A stretch of DNA of 64,000 nt from Lachnospiraceae bacterium (GCA_910575555.1 CAJTFX010000001.1:186001-250000), one strand, 5' to 3'. Positions 42,773 through 52,180 are shown, counted from the stretch's first letter. Translations and numbers: made by a program. The notes: a model not told the origin generated them from the letters alone.

Positions 42773-45226
42773 TTATCTGTCCTCCTTCTTATGCGTGATC
42801 AGCCTGACTGCCAAAACTGCCACCAGAATCATTCCTGTCACTGCGGTCTGATAATTGGAATCTATCCGGAAGGAGGTCAAAAGACTGGTGATAAAAGACA
42901 TTGCAATTCCGCCGCACACCACTCCTGCCGGAGTGACAAGCCCGCCTGCCATCTCACATCCGCCCAGAATTACGGTGGCAATCGACAGCATACAGTAAGA
43001 GACGGATGAATTGGCGTCTGCCCCCATGCAAACGGCCGTATAGGACATGCCGGCCAGAACAGCCATCAGCCCTGACAATGCATAATTCACCATCTTTGCC
43101 TGAAGATAAGACCAGCCGGAGCGTTCTACCGAGGCGGCATTGTTGCCGATTCCCCGCAGCACCATCCCATATTTCGCCCGGAAAAGAATCCACCAACACA
43201 ATGTTCCTGCCAGAATGCAGATCACCACAGGCATCGGAATCACCGGAAACTCAAATTTGTAAAACGACAGCAGCCACTGCGGGCATGTTCCGCCCGGAGA
43301 AGGCGCCAGAATCAGAGCGATTCCCCACCATACAAACTGCGCGCCCAGTGTAACCACAATTGCCGGTATATTCCGTATATGGATTAATGCCCCCATCAAT
43401 GCATAACAGGAAATAAACAGTACAATTCCAATTACGCCGAAAAATGGATTCCCCGTCATCACAATTCCCACAATCACGTTCACCAGTGCAATGGAATATC
43501 CATTCCCCATATCCACATCCCCGGCAGTGACGATAAACATCTGCCCCAGCGCTGCAAACACAAGGGGAACCGCAGAGGACACCAGCATACGAAGCCCCAT
43601 GTAGGAAAGAATTCTGGGATTCATGGATACATTGGCCAAAATCATAACTGCCATTGCCGCAATCGGAAGAAGGACACGGGACGTCATCATCCGATGCAGC
43701 CCACTCTCCTTCTTCTCCTCTGCCGCTTGCTGATGCTTTACTTCTTTAAAGGAAGCCTTGACGATGTTAGCAACTGTAATCTCCTGATGCTTCAGCTCTT
43801 CTGTAATCTCGCCCTCATGCATAATATACGCGCGGTCGCAGATTTCCATCTCTGCATCCTCTGTGGAATACAGAATAACGGCTTTCCCCTCCTGCTTCGC
43901 CTCCTCCAGAAGTCCATAAATTTCCTGTTTTGTCCCAATATCCACCCCGGCGGTGGGGTCGTTTAAGATAATCAGCTCAGCCCCGGACGCAATTCCCCGG
44001 GAAATCAATGCTTTCTGCTGATTTCCGCCGCTCAGGGACATAATGGGACTGTGGATTCCCTCTGCCTTAAATTTTAATTTATCATACCAGGTCTGAGCCA
44101 GTTCTTCGGATTTTTTCCGGCTCAGGAACATCCCGTTTTTTACCTGATCCAGATTTCCAATCACGGTATTGTCCAGAATATCCCACAGATGAAACACGCC
44201 TTCCGACGCCCTGTCGCCGCTGACATAGGATACAGAGGAATTCAGCAACACGCCTTTTTTCTCTTTCCCCTGATATTTGCGGGCGTCAAACAGAAGATTC
44301 AAAAGCTGCGTCTGCCCGGAGCCTGCCAGACCGGAAATGCCCACAATCTCTCCGCAGTTTACATGCATATTAATATTGTACAGCCCTTTGCCTGTATAGT
44401 CCTTTATCTGCGCGGCCGCTGTCTTAACCTCGCAGCCGCCTTCCTGACTCGTTTCTTTCTTTTCTCTTTTCCCTCCTGCGCCTCCCAGCATTTCCACCAG
44501 TTCATCTGCAGATATCTCCTCCGGATCACATTCCCCGGTATTCATTCCGTTCTGCATCAGCACAATCCGGTCTGACACTTTGCGGATCTCGTCCAGTTTA
44601 TGGGAAATGTAGATAACCGCAGCGCCTTTTTCACTCAGCTCCTTCACTGCCCTGTGGAGCTGTTTTGCCTTATCCGTAGACAGAGCAGATGTGGGCTCGT
44701 CCAGAATCAACACCTTTAAATTGCCGGTCATCAGGGTCTTGCAGATTTCCACCATCTGCCGCTCCGCCAGAGTCAAATGCTCCACAGGCTTCAGCACGTC
44801 AATATGATTTTCCGGAAAATACTGCTCCATCAGCTGTCTGGTTTCCTGTTTTGCATTTTTGCGCCATCCATGTTCTGTAAAAATTCCATGGCCTACATTG
44901 AGCATGGCAAAGTTTTCATACACGCTGAGATTCGTACAGAGAGACAAATCCTGATATGCGCAGGCAATGCCGGCCTCCTTCGACTCTTTTGCGGTATACC
45001 TTTTCATATCCGCTCCATTGACCCTGATGGTACCGGCCGTGGGGGAAAGCACCCCTGTCAGAACTTTCATCAGCGTGGATTTTCCCGCCCCGTTGGGCCC
45101 TACCAGTCCAATCACTTCTCCGGCATAAATCTTAAGATTGATGTTCTGCAGCGCTTTGGTAATGCCGAAACACTTATCAATTGCACAAAGCTCTATGTAA
45201 GGAGTCTGATTTTCTTTTACTTTCAC
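42773..45226 (-). CDS. Fused RbsA-type double ATPase and RbsC-type permease
   Basis: 817 residues. Two ABC domains (about 15-240 and 260-490) as in RbsA/MglA: the first with GPNGAGKST, LTLAERQMVEICK and ILDEPTSAL, the second with a degenerate Walker A (GLAGSGQTQ) but a good signature LSGGNQQKALISRG. From about 515 a complete RbsC-like permease follows (MTSRVLLPIAAMAVMILANV, FIVTAGDVDMGNGYSIALV). These are separate proteins in most operons. The GTG at 45226 is preferred, 9 nt after GGAG and just past the cyclase stop; the ATG at 45247 would overlap it. Confidence 0.9.
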   Translation of the reverse strand: MKVKENQTPYIELCAIDKCFGITKALQNINLKIYAGEVIGLVGPNGAGKSTLMKVLTGVLSPTAGTIRVNGADMKRYTAKESKEAGIACAYQDLSLCTNLSVYENFAMLNVGHGIFTEHGWRKNAKQETRQLMEQYFPENHIDVLKPVEHLTLAERQMVEICKTLMTGNLKVLILDEPTSALSTDKAKQLHRAVKELSEKGAAVIYISHKLDEIRKVSDRIVLMQNGMNTGECDPEEISADELVEMLGGAGGKREKKETSQEGGCEVKTAAAQIKDYTGKGLYNINMHVNCGEIVGISGLAGSGQTQLLNLLFDARKYQGKEKKGVLLNSSVSYVSGDRASEGVFHLWDILDNTVIGNLDQVKNGMFLSRKKSEELAQTWYDKLKFKAEGIHSPIMSLSGGNQQKALISRGIASGAELIILNDPTAGVDIGTKQEIYGLLEEAKQEGKAVILYSTEDAEMEICDRAYIMHEGEITEELKHQEITVANIVKASFKEVKHQQAAEEKKESGLHRMMTSRVLLPIAAMAVMILANVSMNPRILSYMGLRMLVSSAVPLVFAALGQMFIVTAGDVDMGNGYSIALVNVIVGIVMTGNPFFGVIGIVLFISCYALMGALIHIRNIPAIVVTLGAQFVWWGIALILAPSPGGTCPQWLLSFYKFEFPVIPMPVVICILAGTLCWWILFRAKYGMVLRGIGNNAASVERSGWSYLQAKMVNYALSGLMAVLAGMSYTAVCMGADANSSVSYCMLSIATVILGGCEMAGGLVTPAGVVCGGIAMSFITSLLTSFRIDSNYQTAVTGMILVAVLAVRLITHKKEDR

Positions 45227-45230
45227 TTTT

Positions 45231-46010
45231 TCAAGCTCCTTTCTCATCTTTTGTCAGAGGAGGTCCGCCGGTTTCTCCATGGCCGGATACCTTTTGAGCA
45301 TCCTTTTCTGTCAGCGCAATGACCCGGATCGGCGATGCGGAACCATCCTTAATCTTATTGGAAAGGCCGATAACATAGGAAAAAACAGGAAGTTTCTGCA
45401 AATTGACCAGATTTTCCAAAATTGGAATTCCCGCCCCCAGCAGCATATGATGGCACGGGAAGTTTTCACTTCCGAAGGCGTCCAGGGAGAGGGCGTCTGT
45501 TCCCACACAGGACACTTTTTTCTCCAAAAGATATTGCGCCGCATCGCCTCCCAGACCGGCCCAGTCCTTCAAAAATTCCCCTGCTTCTTTTCCCAGGCCA
45601 TACCGCTCTTCCCATCCAAAATGCAGCAGAATAATATCGCCTTCTCTGAGTTCCCCATGCTGCTTTTCAAATTCCTGAAGCATCTTCAGGGTATATGACT
45701 CACAGGGCTTTAAAAAGCCCGCGTCTATCCTGACGCCTCTGCCTATGACTGACCGCACATCTACTTCTTCAATGGAACTGCCGTCTTTAAAAAAATGCTT
45801 CGGCGCATCCAGATGCGTGCCGGTATGCTCCCCAAAGCTGAGCTGCCTGTGCATAGACAGTTCGCCATGGTCATAAGTCTCGTACACTATCGCCCCAAAT
45901 CTGGCATGGGTGGGCCAGACAGGCATCCCCGGCTCTAACGTATAGCTCAGGTCCACAATTTCCGCTGCCTCCATTGCCTGCTGCATCAAAGATATAATTT
46001 GTCCTTCCAT
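45231..46010 (-). CDS. Cyclase-family metal hydrolase (kynurenine formamidase-like)
   Basis: 259 residues. The metal-binding motif HTGTHLDAPKHFF (HxGTHxDxPxHF) and VDLSYTLEPGMPVWPTH place it in PF04199, whose members hydrolyse amides, lactones or act as dehydratases. Between a sugar-binding protein and the ABC transporter, a lactone- or ester-opening step on the imported substrate is possible. The ATG at 46010 has GAGGTG 8 nt upstream and is preferred over the one six codons earlier. Confidence 0.85.
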   Translation of the reverse strand: MEGQIISLMQQAMEAAEIVDLSYTLEPGMPVWPTHARFGAIVYETYDHGELSMHRQLSFGEHTGTHLDAPKHFFKDGSSIEEVDVRSVIGRGVRIDAGFLKPCESYTLKMLQEFEKQHGELREGDIILLHFGWEERYGLGKEAGEFLKDWAGLGGDAAQYLLEKKVSCVGTDALSLDAFGSENFPCHHMLLGAGIPILENLVNLQKLPVFSYVIGLSNKIKDGSASPIRVIALTEKDAQKVSGHGETGGPPLTKDEKGA

Positions 46011-46051
46011 ACCATTTTCACCTCTCATTCATTGTTAATCATGCATTTCTG

Positions 46052-47161
46052 TTACTGATACAAATTCTCTCTTACCCACTCACGGTCAAAGGTGGGGGTG
46101 CCGATCTCTTCGTCATCCATATCTTTGTAATCCTGCACCTGTTCTTTTTCTACAACAGCAAACGGGTGTACCATATCCTTTGGAATCTCATACTGGCCGC
46201 TTAAGATGTCACATGCCACATAGACGCCGGTAGCTCCAACCCATGGATTGGAGGATACGGAAAGTGTATCATATCCTTCTGGCGCTTCTGACGCCCACCA
46301 TTTCAGGAAATATCCGCGATTATCGCCGCCAATTACCGGTAGCTCCATACCTGCGGATTCGAAAGCCTGTACTGCCGCATAGGAATCTCCGCCCTGTGTG
46401 ACAACCCCGTCCACCTGATCCAGCGTAGGCAGGACGGAGGCCAGTTCAGACTGCGCTTTGGAGCCTGTCCAGTCTGTGTATACTTCCGCAACCACCTCTA
46501 CATCCGGATACTTTTCTAATGTCTGTACCACTCCTTCATGGGCAATGTTGTCAAACTCGGCTCCGGCTGTTCCTCTCAGCTCAATAATCTTGCCTGATCC
46601 TCCGATGGCCTCGCACACATATTCTGTCAGGGTCGCCATCTGAGCAATGGTGTCAAAATTAATCTGGTAGCACAGCTCTGCATCAGATTCCACCGGCCCG
46701 TCATTGATAATAATACAAGGAATACCTGCATCAGAGGCCTCCTGAATGGCTCCGGTCAATGCCGTCGCGGAGATTGGGTCAATGATAATTGCGTCCATCC
46801 CTTCCAGAATAAAATTTTCAATCTGCTGCACCTGCTTGGAAGCGTCATTGTTGGCCTCTACAATTGTAAATTCAGAAATCTCTCCAGACTCCGTCAGTTC
46901 ATCCGCCGCTTTCTGTGCATAAGCCTCCATCTGCTGACGGTACGAATTGCCGTTGAAGCTGTTGGTAAGTCCAATCTTGTAGCCTGTGGCTGATTCGCCT
47001 TCTTTCTTTCCGGTATCTTTTAATTCCTCACTGCCGGAACCTGCGCTGCCCGAATTCGCAGTTCCGGAATCTGCATCTTTCCCGCCGGAATTGCCGCACC
47101 CTGTCAGGCTGATTGCTATTGCCGCTGAAAGAACTACCGCCAAAATCTTGTTTTTTTTCAT
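46052..47161 (-). CDS. Sugar-binding lipoprotein of the ABC importer (RbsB-like)
   Basis: 369 residues. Lipoprotein signal MKKNKILAVVLSAAIAISLTGC with lipobox LTGC, a Gly/Ser-rich linker, then a type I periplasmic-binding fold (KIGLTNSFNGNSYRQQMEAYA, AIIIDPISATALTGAIQEASDAGIPCI, VVTQGGDSYAAVQAFESAGM). Captures the substrate outside the membrane. Start at 47161 chosen for AAGGAGG upstream. First gene of the transport operon. Confidence 0.93.
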   Translation of the reverse strand: MKKNKILAVVLSAAIAISLTGCGNSGGKDADSGTANSGSAGSGSEELKDTGKKEGESATGYKIGLTNSFNGNSYRQQMEAYAQKAADELTESGEISEFTIVEANNDASKQVQQIENFILEGMDAIIIDPISATALTGAIQEASDAGIPCIIINDGPVESDAELCYQINFDTIAQMATLTEYVCEAIGGSGKIIELRGTAGAEFDNIAHEGVVQTLEKYPDVEVVAEVYTDWTGSKAQSELASVLPTLDQVDGVVTQGGDSYAAVQAFESAGMELPVIGGDNRGYFLKWWASEAPEGYDTLSVSSNPWVGATGVYVACDILSGQYEIPKDMVHPFAVVEKEQVQDYKDMDDEEIGTPTFDREWVRENLYQ

Positions 47162-47353
47162 ACTTTTTTCCTCCTTCATTGTAAAAATTACGTTTACTTG
47201 AATCTTATCTTGTATATTAGTATATTACTATGCAAATACACATTTGTCAATATTAGATCTAATAATTAATTTTTTCACAATCTATTTGTTATTTTTCCAC
47301 AATTCATAATGGGTTTCATCTAAAACAGCCAGTATTTTTCTCGCATTTTGCAC
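47162..47353 (-). promoter_or_regulatory. Upstream region of the transport operon with GntR-like half sites
   Basis: Contains CTTGTATATTAGTATA (47209-47224), resembling the CTTGTATAC arms of the operator in front of the neighbouring GntR gene. This supports control of the importer by that regulator, though the dyad is weaker. The stretch beyond, to the GntR terminator, is AT-rich without a gene. Confidence 0.45.
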
Positions 47354-47382
47354 AAAAAAAAGACAGAGCACACTGCTCTGTC
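47354..47382 (-). terminator. Terminator of the FadR-type GntR gene
   Basis: GACAGAGCA (47362-47370) and TGCTCTGTC (47374-47382) give a 9-bp stem with a 3-nt loop; the minus strand continues with eight T (47361 down to 47354). Strong intrinsic terminator. Confidence 0.9.
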
Positions 47383-47445
47383 TCAGTATTTCCCTTTCCT
47401 GCTTTCTCTATTAGCAGAACGGGAAAGTCAAATTATGCCAGTATT

Positions 47446-48126
47446 TTAATTATCTTTAAAATACTGGGGATACTTTTTATGTATAATTTCCTTATCAATT
47501 TCGTGCTTGGTCAAGTGCTGCTCCATCGCCTTCTCCCCTTTGTCCGGATTTTTCATTCGGATTGCGTCCAGAATGTTCATATGATCGTCAATAACATACA
47601 TCTGATCCACTGTTTTCGTCCGCAGCGTCCGCAAACGGTCAAAATGCAGGATCATATTGCTCATCAGCCTGTAAATATGCGATTTATTTGTAATGGTAAA
47701 TAATTCTTTGTGGAACTGATTATCCAGTTTCAGTAATTCCGAAACTTCGTTGTTCTCTAAATAAAACCGCTGCAGCTTTACATTTTTTTCCAATCCCTGT
47801 ATTTTCTCTTCCTCTAACCCCTGACAGGCCAGGCGGATCACCGCCCGCTCCAGGGTCAGACGCATAAACTGCGCCTCCTCCACCAGATTCCAGTCAATCC
47901 GCGAAACAAAACTGCCCTTCTGAGGATAGATCTCTACAATCTGCCCCTTGCTTAATTCAATCAATGCCTCTCTGACCGGAGTTCTTGAAAGGCCCAGTTC
48001 TGACGCAAGCTCGTTCTCACTGATTCTGCTTCCTGGCTCCAGTTCCAGCATCACTATATTTTCTTTTAACACACGCAGCGCATACTCCCGCCCGATTTCC
48101 CGCCCATAGCGTTCACTTACTTTCAT
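47446..48126 (-). CDS. GntR-family regulator, FadR subfamily
   Basis: 226 residues. Winged helix at 15-75 (LKENIVMLELEPGSRISENELASELGLSRTPVREALIELSKGQIVEIYPQKGSFVS) and an all-helical FCD ligand domain (about 85-215) with histidines suited to metal/carboxylate binding (NQFHKELF, HMNILDAIRMKN, HLTKH). FadR-type regulators next to uxuA/uxuB commonly sense hexuronates or their intermediates (as UxuR/ExuR). A perfect inverted repeat lies in its own promoter. Confidence 0.93.
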   Translation of the reverse strand: MKVSERYGREIGREYALRVLKENIVMLELEPGSRISENELASELGLSRTPVREALIELSKGQIVEIYPQKGSFVSRIDWNLVEEAQFMRLTLERAVIRLACQGLEEEKIQGLEKNVKLQRFYLENNEVSELLKLDNQFHKELFTITNKSHIYRLMSNMILHFDRLRTLRTKTVDQMYVIDDHMNILDAIRMKNPDKGEKAMEQHLTKHEIDKEIIHKKYPQYFKDN

Positions 48127-48148
48127 TCCCTGTCTCCAGACTTTTTGT

Positions 48149-48211
48149 ACTTGTATACCACATCACTAGTATACAAGTTCTATTATAACCAAAACCTGGG
48201 AATATCGTCAA
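48149..48211 (-). promoter_or_regulatory. Promoter and operator of the FadR-type GntR gene
   Basis: TTGACG (48206-48211), 18-nt spacer, TATAAT (48182-48187). Just downstream, ACTTGTATAC (48149-48158) and GTATACAAGT (48169-48178) form a perfect 10-bp inverted repeat around 10 bases, a typical GntR operator placed to block transcription. Confidence 0.75.
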
Positions 48212-48271
48212 CCCCGCTCTGAAAGAATCTGCGCTCTTTTTCTCAAACGGCCATGGGAAGGAAACCGGAGC

Positions 48272-49885
48272 TTATCTGACGTATTTTTTTAAAACTGCGC
48301 GCACTGCGCCTTTTGCAGCGGCCAGTTCTTTGAAATACTCCAAGACTCTCTCTGCCATTCCTGCTTCATACAAGTTTACGCCGAAAATCTCCGCATCCTT
48401 CAGCACCGGCTCCAAAGCAGCTTCTGCATCTGCTGTTTCACCAAGACGGAGTTCTGCCACATAAGGGCGCACCGTTTCCAGAAGCGGGTCCGGGCTCAGT
48501 TCAAATGCATTTCCTTCATCATCCACTGCCAAAAGATACCGAAGCCACCCGGCAAACACCAGGGGAATCAGCTTCAAATCCGCTGCGCCCAGTTCCGGGG
48601 ACGCCAGATACGCCTTAATGGTTTCCCCAAAACGGATGGCCAGCTTCTGGGAAGTGTCCGTTGCGATTCTCTGGGGAGTATCCGGCATAAACGGATTGGG
48701 TATGCGGACATTTAGTACTGTGTCAATAAATTCTCTGGGATTCAGCACCCCCGGATCTGTTACAACCGGAAGCCCTTCTGTATAACCAATGGCTTCCACC
48801 AGTTTTTTTAATTCGGTATCTTTCATTTCCTCGGAAATCTTCTGGTATCCCAACAGGCATCCGAAGATTGCCAGGGCAGTGTGAAGAGGATTCAGACAGG
48901 TGCAGACTTTCATTTTCTCCACCTTGTCCACGGTCTCACGATCTGTAAACATCAAACCGGCTTTTTCCAATGCGGGGCGCCCGTTGGGAAATGCATCTTC
49001 AATCACCAGATACTCACACTCTTCTGCGTTTACAAATGGCGCAACATAGGTATTTTTTGAAGTAATAACCGGATCTGGCTCTTCCACTCCATCTGCTTTC
49101 AGAGCCGCTTCCACGGAAGCATCCGGACGGGGCGTAATCTTATCAATCATGGACCATGGAAACGTCACTTTTTCTTTATCATTGACGTATGCAAGGAATC
49201 CGGCTTCTGCAGTGCCGTTCTCTGTCCATTTCCCGGCAAATGTATGGACTGCCGCATAAAGTTTATCCCCATTATGGGAACAGTTATCCATGCTCACCAT
49301 GGCTATCGGACGTTCCCCGGCCTGATAGCGGGTGTACAAAAGCGACGTCACTTTTCCGATATAACTTGCCGGCTTTTTGGGCCCTGCCAGGAAATCCTTT
49401 TCCACTTCCGGAAGAAATTCGCCTTTGCCGTTGACCAGACTGTATCCCTTTTCTGTAATGGTAAAAGAGGCCATCTGCAGGGAATCTTTTCGGAAAATCG
49501 TTTTTAACCGCTCATATTCCGCTTCATCCTCTGAATCTAAAATACAGGATTCCACTACAGATCCCACCACTGTTTTCTCCACAGTTCCATCTGCTTTCAA
49601 AGTAACCAGAATGGAATAGTCATCGTGAGGCCGGTTCATTTTCCGGATGATTTCATAATCAAACCCTTCCGCCACAATCAGCCCCCGATCCAGTTCCCCT
49701 GCATTCAGCAGGTTTTGCACTGCATTTGCCTGGAATGCCCGGAAAATATTTCCTGCCCCAAAATGAATCCAGAATGGATTTTCTTTCGTTGCCGCCGCAA
49801 CGGCCCTGCGATCAAACTGCGGAAGGCGAAAGCCCGCCTGCTGCCACTGTGTTTTATGTTCAAGTCCTTGCTGATTTAACTTCAT
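48272..49885 (-). CDS. uxuB: Mannitol dehydrogenase family oxidoreductase, probable fructuronate reductase
   Basis: 537 residues, PF01232/PF08125 family. HFGAGNIFRAFQANAVQNLL is the NAD-binding N-terminus; VSMDNCSHNGDKL and the catalytic Lys-Asn-His region (KVCTCLNPLHTALAIFGCLLGY) are present. Adjacent uxuA strongly favours D-fructuronate reductase (D-mannonate oxidoreductase, UxuB), though tagaturonate or mannitol activity cannot be excluded from sequence. AGGAGAG precedes the ATG. Confidence 0.88.
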   Translation of the reverse strand: MKLNQQGLEHKTQWQQAGFRLPQFDRRAVAAATKENPFWIHFGAGNIFRAFQANAVQNLLNAGELDRGLIVAEGFDYEIIRKMNRPHDDYSILVTLKADGTVEKTVVGSVVESCILDSEDEAEYERLKTIFRKDSLQMASFTITEKGYSLVNGKGEFLPEVEKDFLAGPKKPASYIGKVTSLLYTRYQAGERPIAMVSMDNCSHNGDKLYAAVHTFAGKWTENGTAEAGFLAYVNDKEKVTFPWSMIDKITPRPDASVEAALKADGVEEPDPVITSKNTYVAPFVNAEECEYLVIEDAFPNGRPALEKAGLMFTDRETVDKVEKMKVCTCLNPLHTALAIFGCLLGYQKISEEMKDTELKKLVEAIGYTEGLPVVTDPGVLNPREFIDTVLNVRIPNPFMPDTPQRIATDTSQKLAIRFGETIKAYLASPELGAADLKLIPLVFAGWLRYLLAVDDEGNAFELSPDPLLETVRPYVAELRLGETADAEAALEPVLKDAEIFGVNLYEAGMAERVLEYFKELAAAKGAVRAVLKKYVR

Positions 49886-49963
49886 TTCTGTTCTCTCCTT
49901 TTCTTAAACCCTCTCTGATTGATTGCTCTGTTTCTTCTTAAGCCTATCTGATTTAATTACAGA

Positions 49964-51037
49964 CTATGAACGCCTTGCCGCTTTCTCAATGGCCTCCCAG
50001 AGTCCGTTCAGATACGATGCCCCCAGCGCCCTGTCGTACAGCCCATATCCCGGCATAGCCACTTCATTCCAAATCATGCGTCCATGATCCGGGCGGATGG
50101 GGCCTGTGAAGCCAATTTCATACAGGGCTTTCATGATTTCATACATATCAAAGGAACCGTCGGAGGACAAATGGGCCGCCTCCTCGAAATTGTCCGGTGT
50201 AACAAATTTCAGGTTGCGGACATGCGCAAAATGGATTCTTCCTTTCAGGGAGCGAATCATATCCGGCAGGTCGTTTTCCAGATTCGTGCCGTAAGAACCG
50301 GAACAGAAGGTTACGCCGTTATGGGGGTTGTCTGTCATTTTCATCATTCGAAGGATGTTCTCTTTGTTGATGATAATACGGGGAAGGCCGAATACGCTCC
50401 ATGCCGGATCATCCGGATGAATTGCCATGTTAATATCGTATTTATCACATACCGGCATAATTTTATCCAGAAAATACTTCAAATTTGCAAACAATGCTTC
50501 TTCGTCCACATTTTGATACAATTCAAACAACTGTTTTACATTTGCCATACGCTCCGGTTCCCATCCGGGCATTACCGTACCGTTGGTGTCTCCTGCAATG
50601 GATTCAAACATTTTCTCCGGGTCCAGCGCGTCCACGGCTTCCTGAGTATATGCCAGTACCGTAGAACCGTCGGGTCTGACACGGGCCAGTTCTGTACGCG
50701 TCCAGTCAAACACCGGCATGAAATTGTAACAAACCAGACGGATCTCCTCTTTTCCCAGATTTTCCAGTGTTTCAATATAATTTTCAATGTACTGGTCTCT
50801 TTCCGGCGCCCCTGTCTTGATTGCGTCATGGATATTCACGCTCTCAATGCCAGACAGATTCAGCCCTGCCGACTCAATCTCCTTCTTCAATGCCCGAATC
50901 CTTTCAGGGCTCCATACTTCCCCGGGCGCAGCGTCATACAATGTGCTGATCACTCCGGTCACCCCTGGAATCTGCCGGATCTGCTTTAACGTCACTGTGT
51001 CAAATTTCGCTCCATACCATCTCAATGTCATTTCCAT
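49964..51037 (-). CDS. uxuA: Mannonate dehydratase
   Basis: 357 residues, typical of UxuA. MTLRWYGAKFDTVTLKQIRQIPGVTGVI start, IHPDDPAWSVFGLPRI and GVTFCSGSYGTNLENDLP carry metal-ligand Cys/His positions, and RPDHGRMIWNE is the C-terminal signature. Dehydrates D-mannonate to 2-keto-3-deoxy-D-gluconate. A 78-nt gap separates it from uxuB. Kinase and aldolase genes for the product are not in the window. Confidence 0.97.
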   Translation of the reverse strand: MEMTLRWYGAKFDTVTLKQIRQIPGVTGVISTLYDAAPGEVWSPERIRALKKEIESAGLNLSGIESVNIHDAIKTGAPERDQYIENYIETLENLGKEEIRLVCYNFMPVFDWTRTELARVRPDGSTVLAYTQEAVDALDPEKMFESIAGDTNGTVMPGWEPERMANVKQLFELYQNVDEEALFANLKYFLDKIMPVCDKYDINMAIHPDDPAWSVFGLPRIIINKENILRMMKMTDNPHNGVTFCSGSYGTNLENDLPDMIRSLKGRIHFAHVRNLKFVTPDNFEEAAHLSSDGSFDMYEIMKALYEIGFTGPIRPDHGRMIWNEVAMPGYGLYDRALGASYLNGLWEAIEKAARRS

Positions 51038-51137
51038 CGTCTTTGTTCCTCTCTTTGTAAATTCACTGTTTTAAGAAAACACAACAGCACAGCCTGATTT
51101 TTGTCTGAAAATTCTGTATTTTCTGCTCCATGGAAAT

Positions 51138-51166
51138 ATTATACAAACGCCTCCTGTCATTTCCAA
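51138..51166 (-). promoter_or_regulatory. uxuA promoter
   Basis: TTGGAA (51161-51166), 17-nt spacer, TATAAT (51138-51143) on the minus strand, about 100 nt upstream of uxuA and divergent from the AraC gene. Confidence 0.75.
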
Positions 51167-51247
51167 TTGAAATACTTGTTATGCACATTGCAAAAATTGC
51201 GGTATCATGTTAGACTCAACTCAGATCATTTGAAAAGGAGTATGATT

Positions 51248-52147
51248 GTGAAAAAAGATTTGCAAACGGTATTCAGTCCCCGCCAATATATGCAGTCCAG
51301 GGATTTCGAGATTTATTATTACAGCGGCGGCCATTCCTACCATGTGGAAAACCACGCCCATAAACATTATGAATTTTATTTTTTTCTGGAAGGAAACGTT
51401 TCAATACAAATCCAGGGCAGGGAGCATCTGTTAAAAAGCGGGGACATGATTGTGATTCCTCCCGGCGTTCCCCACTTTGCCACCGTTCTCAGCCCCGAGC
51501 CTTCTTACCGGAGATTTGTATTCTGGATCAGTCAGGAGTACTGCAGCGGACTTCTTCAGGTTTCCCCGGTTTACACGTACCTGATGCAGCAGGCATTGGT
51601 CACCCAGAACTATATTTTTCACTATGATATGCTTGCTTTTAAAGCGCTGCAGGGGAAAATATTTCAATTACTGGAAGAGATTCACTCGGAACGATTTGGA
51701 AAAGAAGCAAAGATTTCCCTCTGTGTCAACGACCTGATTCTGCATCTGAACCGCTCTGTTTACGAATTGCAGCATCCGAAAACGCCTCATGAAGAATTAA
51801 CTCTTTATCAAAATCTTCTGCAGTTTATTGAAGGGCATCTGGAGGAAGAGCTGTCTCTGAATCGGCTTTCACAAGAATTTTATGTAAGCAAATATCACAT
51901 ATCCCATGTATTCAAAGAAAATCTGGGCCTGTCTGTACATCAGTTTATTACGAAGAAAAGGCTTCTTCTCTGCCGGGATGCGATACTCGCTCATACGGCA
52001 ATCGGAGAAGCTTGTATGATGTGCGGTTTTCAGGATTATTCCAGTTTTTTCAGAGCCTTTAAGAAAGAATTCGGAATGTCCCCGAAGGAGTACCGGGAAA
52101 TTTTTATGAGGGAAGATTTGGAACATGGGCAGAGAAGGGAATCCTAA
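51248..52147 (+). CDS. AraC-family transcriptional regulator with cupin sensor domain
   Basis: 299 residues. N-terminal cupin (FEIYYYSGGHSYHVENHAHKHYEFYFFLEGNVSIQIQG, SGDMIVIPPGVPHFA, about 15-110) and a C-terminal AraC double helix-turn-helix (about 190-290: LSLNRLSQEFYVSKYHISHVFKENLGLSVHQFITKKRL, IGEACMMCGFQDYSSFFRAFKKEFGMSPKEYR). GTG at 51248 lies 7 nt after GGAG and is preferred; the ATG two codons earlier abuts the site. Divergent from uxuA, whose promoter it probably controls. Confidence 0.92.
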   Translation: MKKDLQTVFSPRQYMQSRDFEIYYYSGGHSYHVENHAHKHYEFYFFLEGNVSIQIQGREHLLKSGDMIVIPPGVPHFATVLSPEPSYRRFVFWISQEYCSGLLQVSPVYTYLMQQALVTQNYIFHYDMLAFKALQGKIFQLLEEIHSERFGKEAKISLCVNDLILHLNRSVYELQHPKTPHEELTLYQNLLQFIEGHLEEELSLNRLSQEFYVSKYHISHVFKENLGLSVHQFITKKRLLLCRDAILAHTAIGEACMMCGFQDYSSFFRAFKKEFGMSPKEYREIFMREDLEHGQRRES

Positions 52148-52152
52148 TACAT

Positions 52153-52179
52153 AAGGGCCGCCAGAAAATGGCAGCCCTT
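52153..52179. terminator. Hairpin between convergent AraC and bglA genes
   Basis: AAGGG..GCCA (52153-52163) pairs with TGGC..CCCTT (52169-52179) with one internal mismatch pair; GTTATT follows on the plus strand. Probable terminator of the AraC gene; directly beside repeat copy B. Confidence 0.55.
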
Positions 52180-52180
52180 G

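Noticed and set aside
50084-50989. 301-codon open frame on the plus strand
   Set aside because: Lies wholly antisense to uxuA, has no ribosome site, and its Cys/His/Phe-rich composition is that of a reversed coding strand.
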